Shown piece by piece: positions 63,808 to 64,000 of a stretch of DNA of 64,000 nt. The notes below the pieces were generated by a model. The model was not told the DNA's origin. It ran no database searches and saw nothing but the letters and a program-made list of their open reading frames with translations. Every line of letters starts with the position of its first letter. Position 1 is the first letter of the stretch. The DNA lies in the NCBI RefSeq assembly GCF_041435115.1, contig NZ_CP108046.1:1178001-1242000 (forward strand), read 5' to 3'. Source of the stretch: Streptomyces sp. NBC_00289. Lineage in GTDB: Bacteria > Actinomycetota > Actinomycetes > Streptomycetales > Streptomycetaceae. The position numbers and the translations under genes were made by a program.

Positions 63808-64000
63808 GTGAACCCGAGAGAGCGACGGGCGGCGCGCCACCAGCCGCCCAACCCCGAGGCCGAGGCCGCAGTCAGACCGCGGCGCCGCACGGCCCCGATC
63901 ACCGTGGAGCAGGTCGTCGACACCGCCCTCGGCATCATCGCCACAGAGGGCTACGAGGCACTGACCATGCGCCGACTCGCAGGCGCGCTCGACACCGGAC
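63808..64000 (+). CDS. TetR-family regulator, N-terminal part (cut by window end)
   Basis: From GTG at 63808 the frame reads a basic leader, then ITVEQVVDTALGIIATEGYE and ALTMRRLAGAL, the first helices of a TetR DNA-binding domain. It continues past 64000. It is divergent from the flavin monooxygenase, and two palindromes lie between. It probably represses that enzyme and itself, with an aromatic compound as ligand. Confidence 0.87.
   Translation, partial: MNPRERRAARHQPPNPEAEAAVRPRRRTAPITVEQVVDTALGIIATEGYEALTMRRLAGALDTG

Overview
The window looks like a chromosomal segment of a Streptomyces-type actinobacterium. GC content is very high with strong third-position GC bias, GTG and TTG starts are common, and the families are typical of the genus: AAA/LuxR regulators, DHA2 exporters, CUT1 sugar ABC systems with LacI regulators, twin-arginine and lipoprotein exported enzymes, S8 peptidases, FG-GAP proteins and MOSC/GH15/DUF2252 proteins. 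No rRNA, tRNA, IS element, prophage or CRISPR array was seen.

Layout. 1-6446: a truncated AAA/LuxR regulator, a membrane protein, a GH43 glycosidase and a divergent secreted GH5 cellulase. The gap between the two glycosidases holds decayed LacI-regulator and glycosidase fragments. A methyltransferase follows. 7115-16907: a one-strand island that is the most unusual part of the window. It encodes a tyrosinase-like type-3 copper protein, a trypco2 small protein coupled by ATGA overlap to a trypsin-P-loop NTPase-TPR protein, an alpha-dioxygenase/cyclooxygenase-like heme peroxidase, a trypsin-alpha/beta-hydrolase fusion and a TerD-like protein. A MazF/RHH toxin-antitoxin pair lies beside it. 17586-23117: an L,D-transpeptidase lipoprotein, a large AAA/LuxR regulator and a seven-motif FG-GAP secreted protein. 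23492-26638: an exporter, carotenoid-oxygenase and SRPBCC operon. 26783-28213: a vanadium-haloperoxidase-like secreted enzyme.

28471-41093 is a glycan-uptake locus. It has a LacI regulator whose promoter carries GAACCGGTTC palindromes, a solute-binding lipoprotein, two permeases, a GH63-like intracellular glycosidase, a secreted clan-A-like glycosidase with three CBM35/6-like modules and a ricin-type lectin, and a Tat-exported GH95-like enzyme. No ATPase is encoded here, so the transporter presumably uses a shared MsiK-type ATPase encoded elsewhere.

41186-58930 is mostly housekeeping and stress functions: a MOSC-ferredoxin-reductase fusion, a methyltransferase, a MerR-type regulator with a structured leader, GH15, DUF2254, a CPA-type antiporter, DUF2252, a TrmB-like regulator, a large subtilisin and a DHA2 exporter with two operator palindromes. 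58983-64000 has a truncated reductase, a LysR/MFS divergent pair, simple repeats, and a flavin monooxygenase divergent from a TetR regulator that is cut by the window end.

Functions come from recognised motifs read by eye; no database search was run. Start codons were chosen by ribosome-binding-site spacing and family length.
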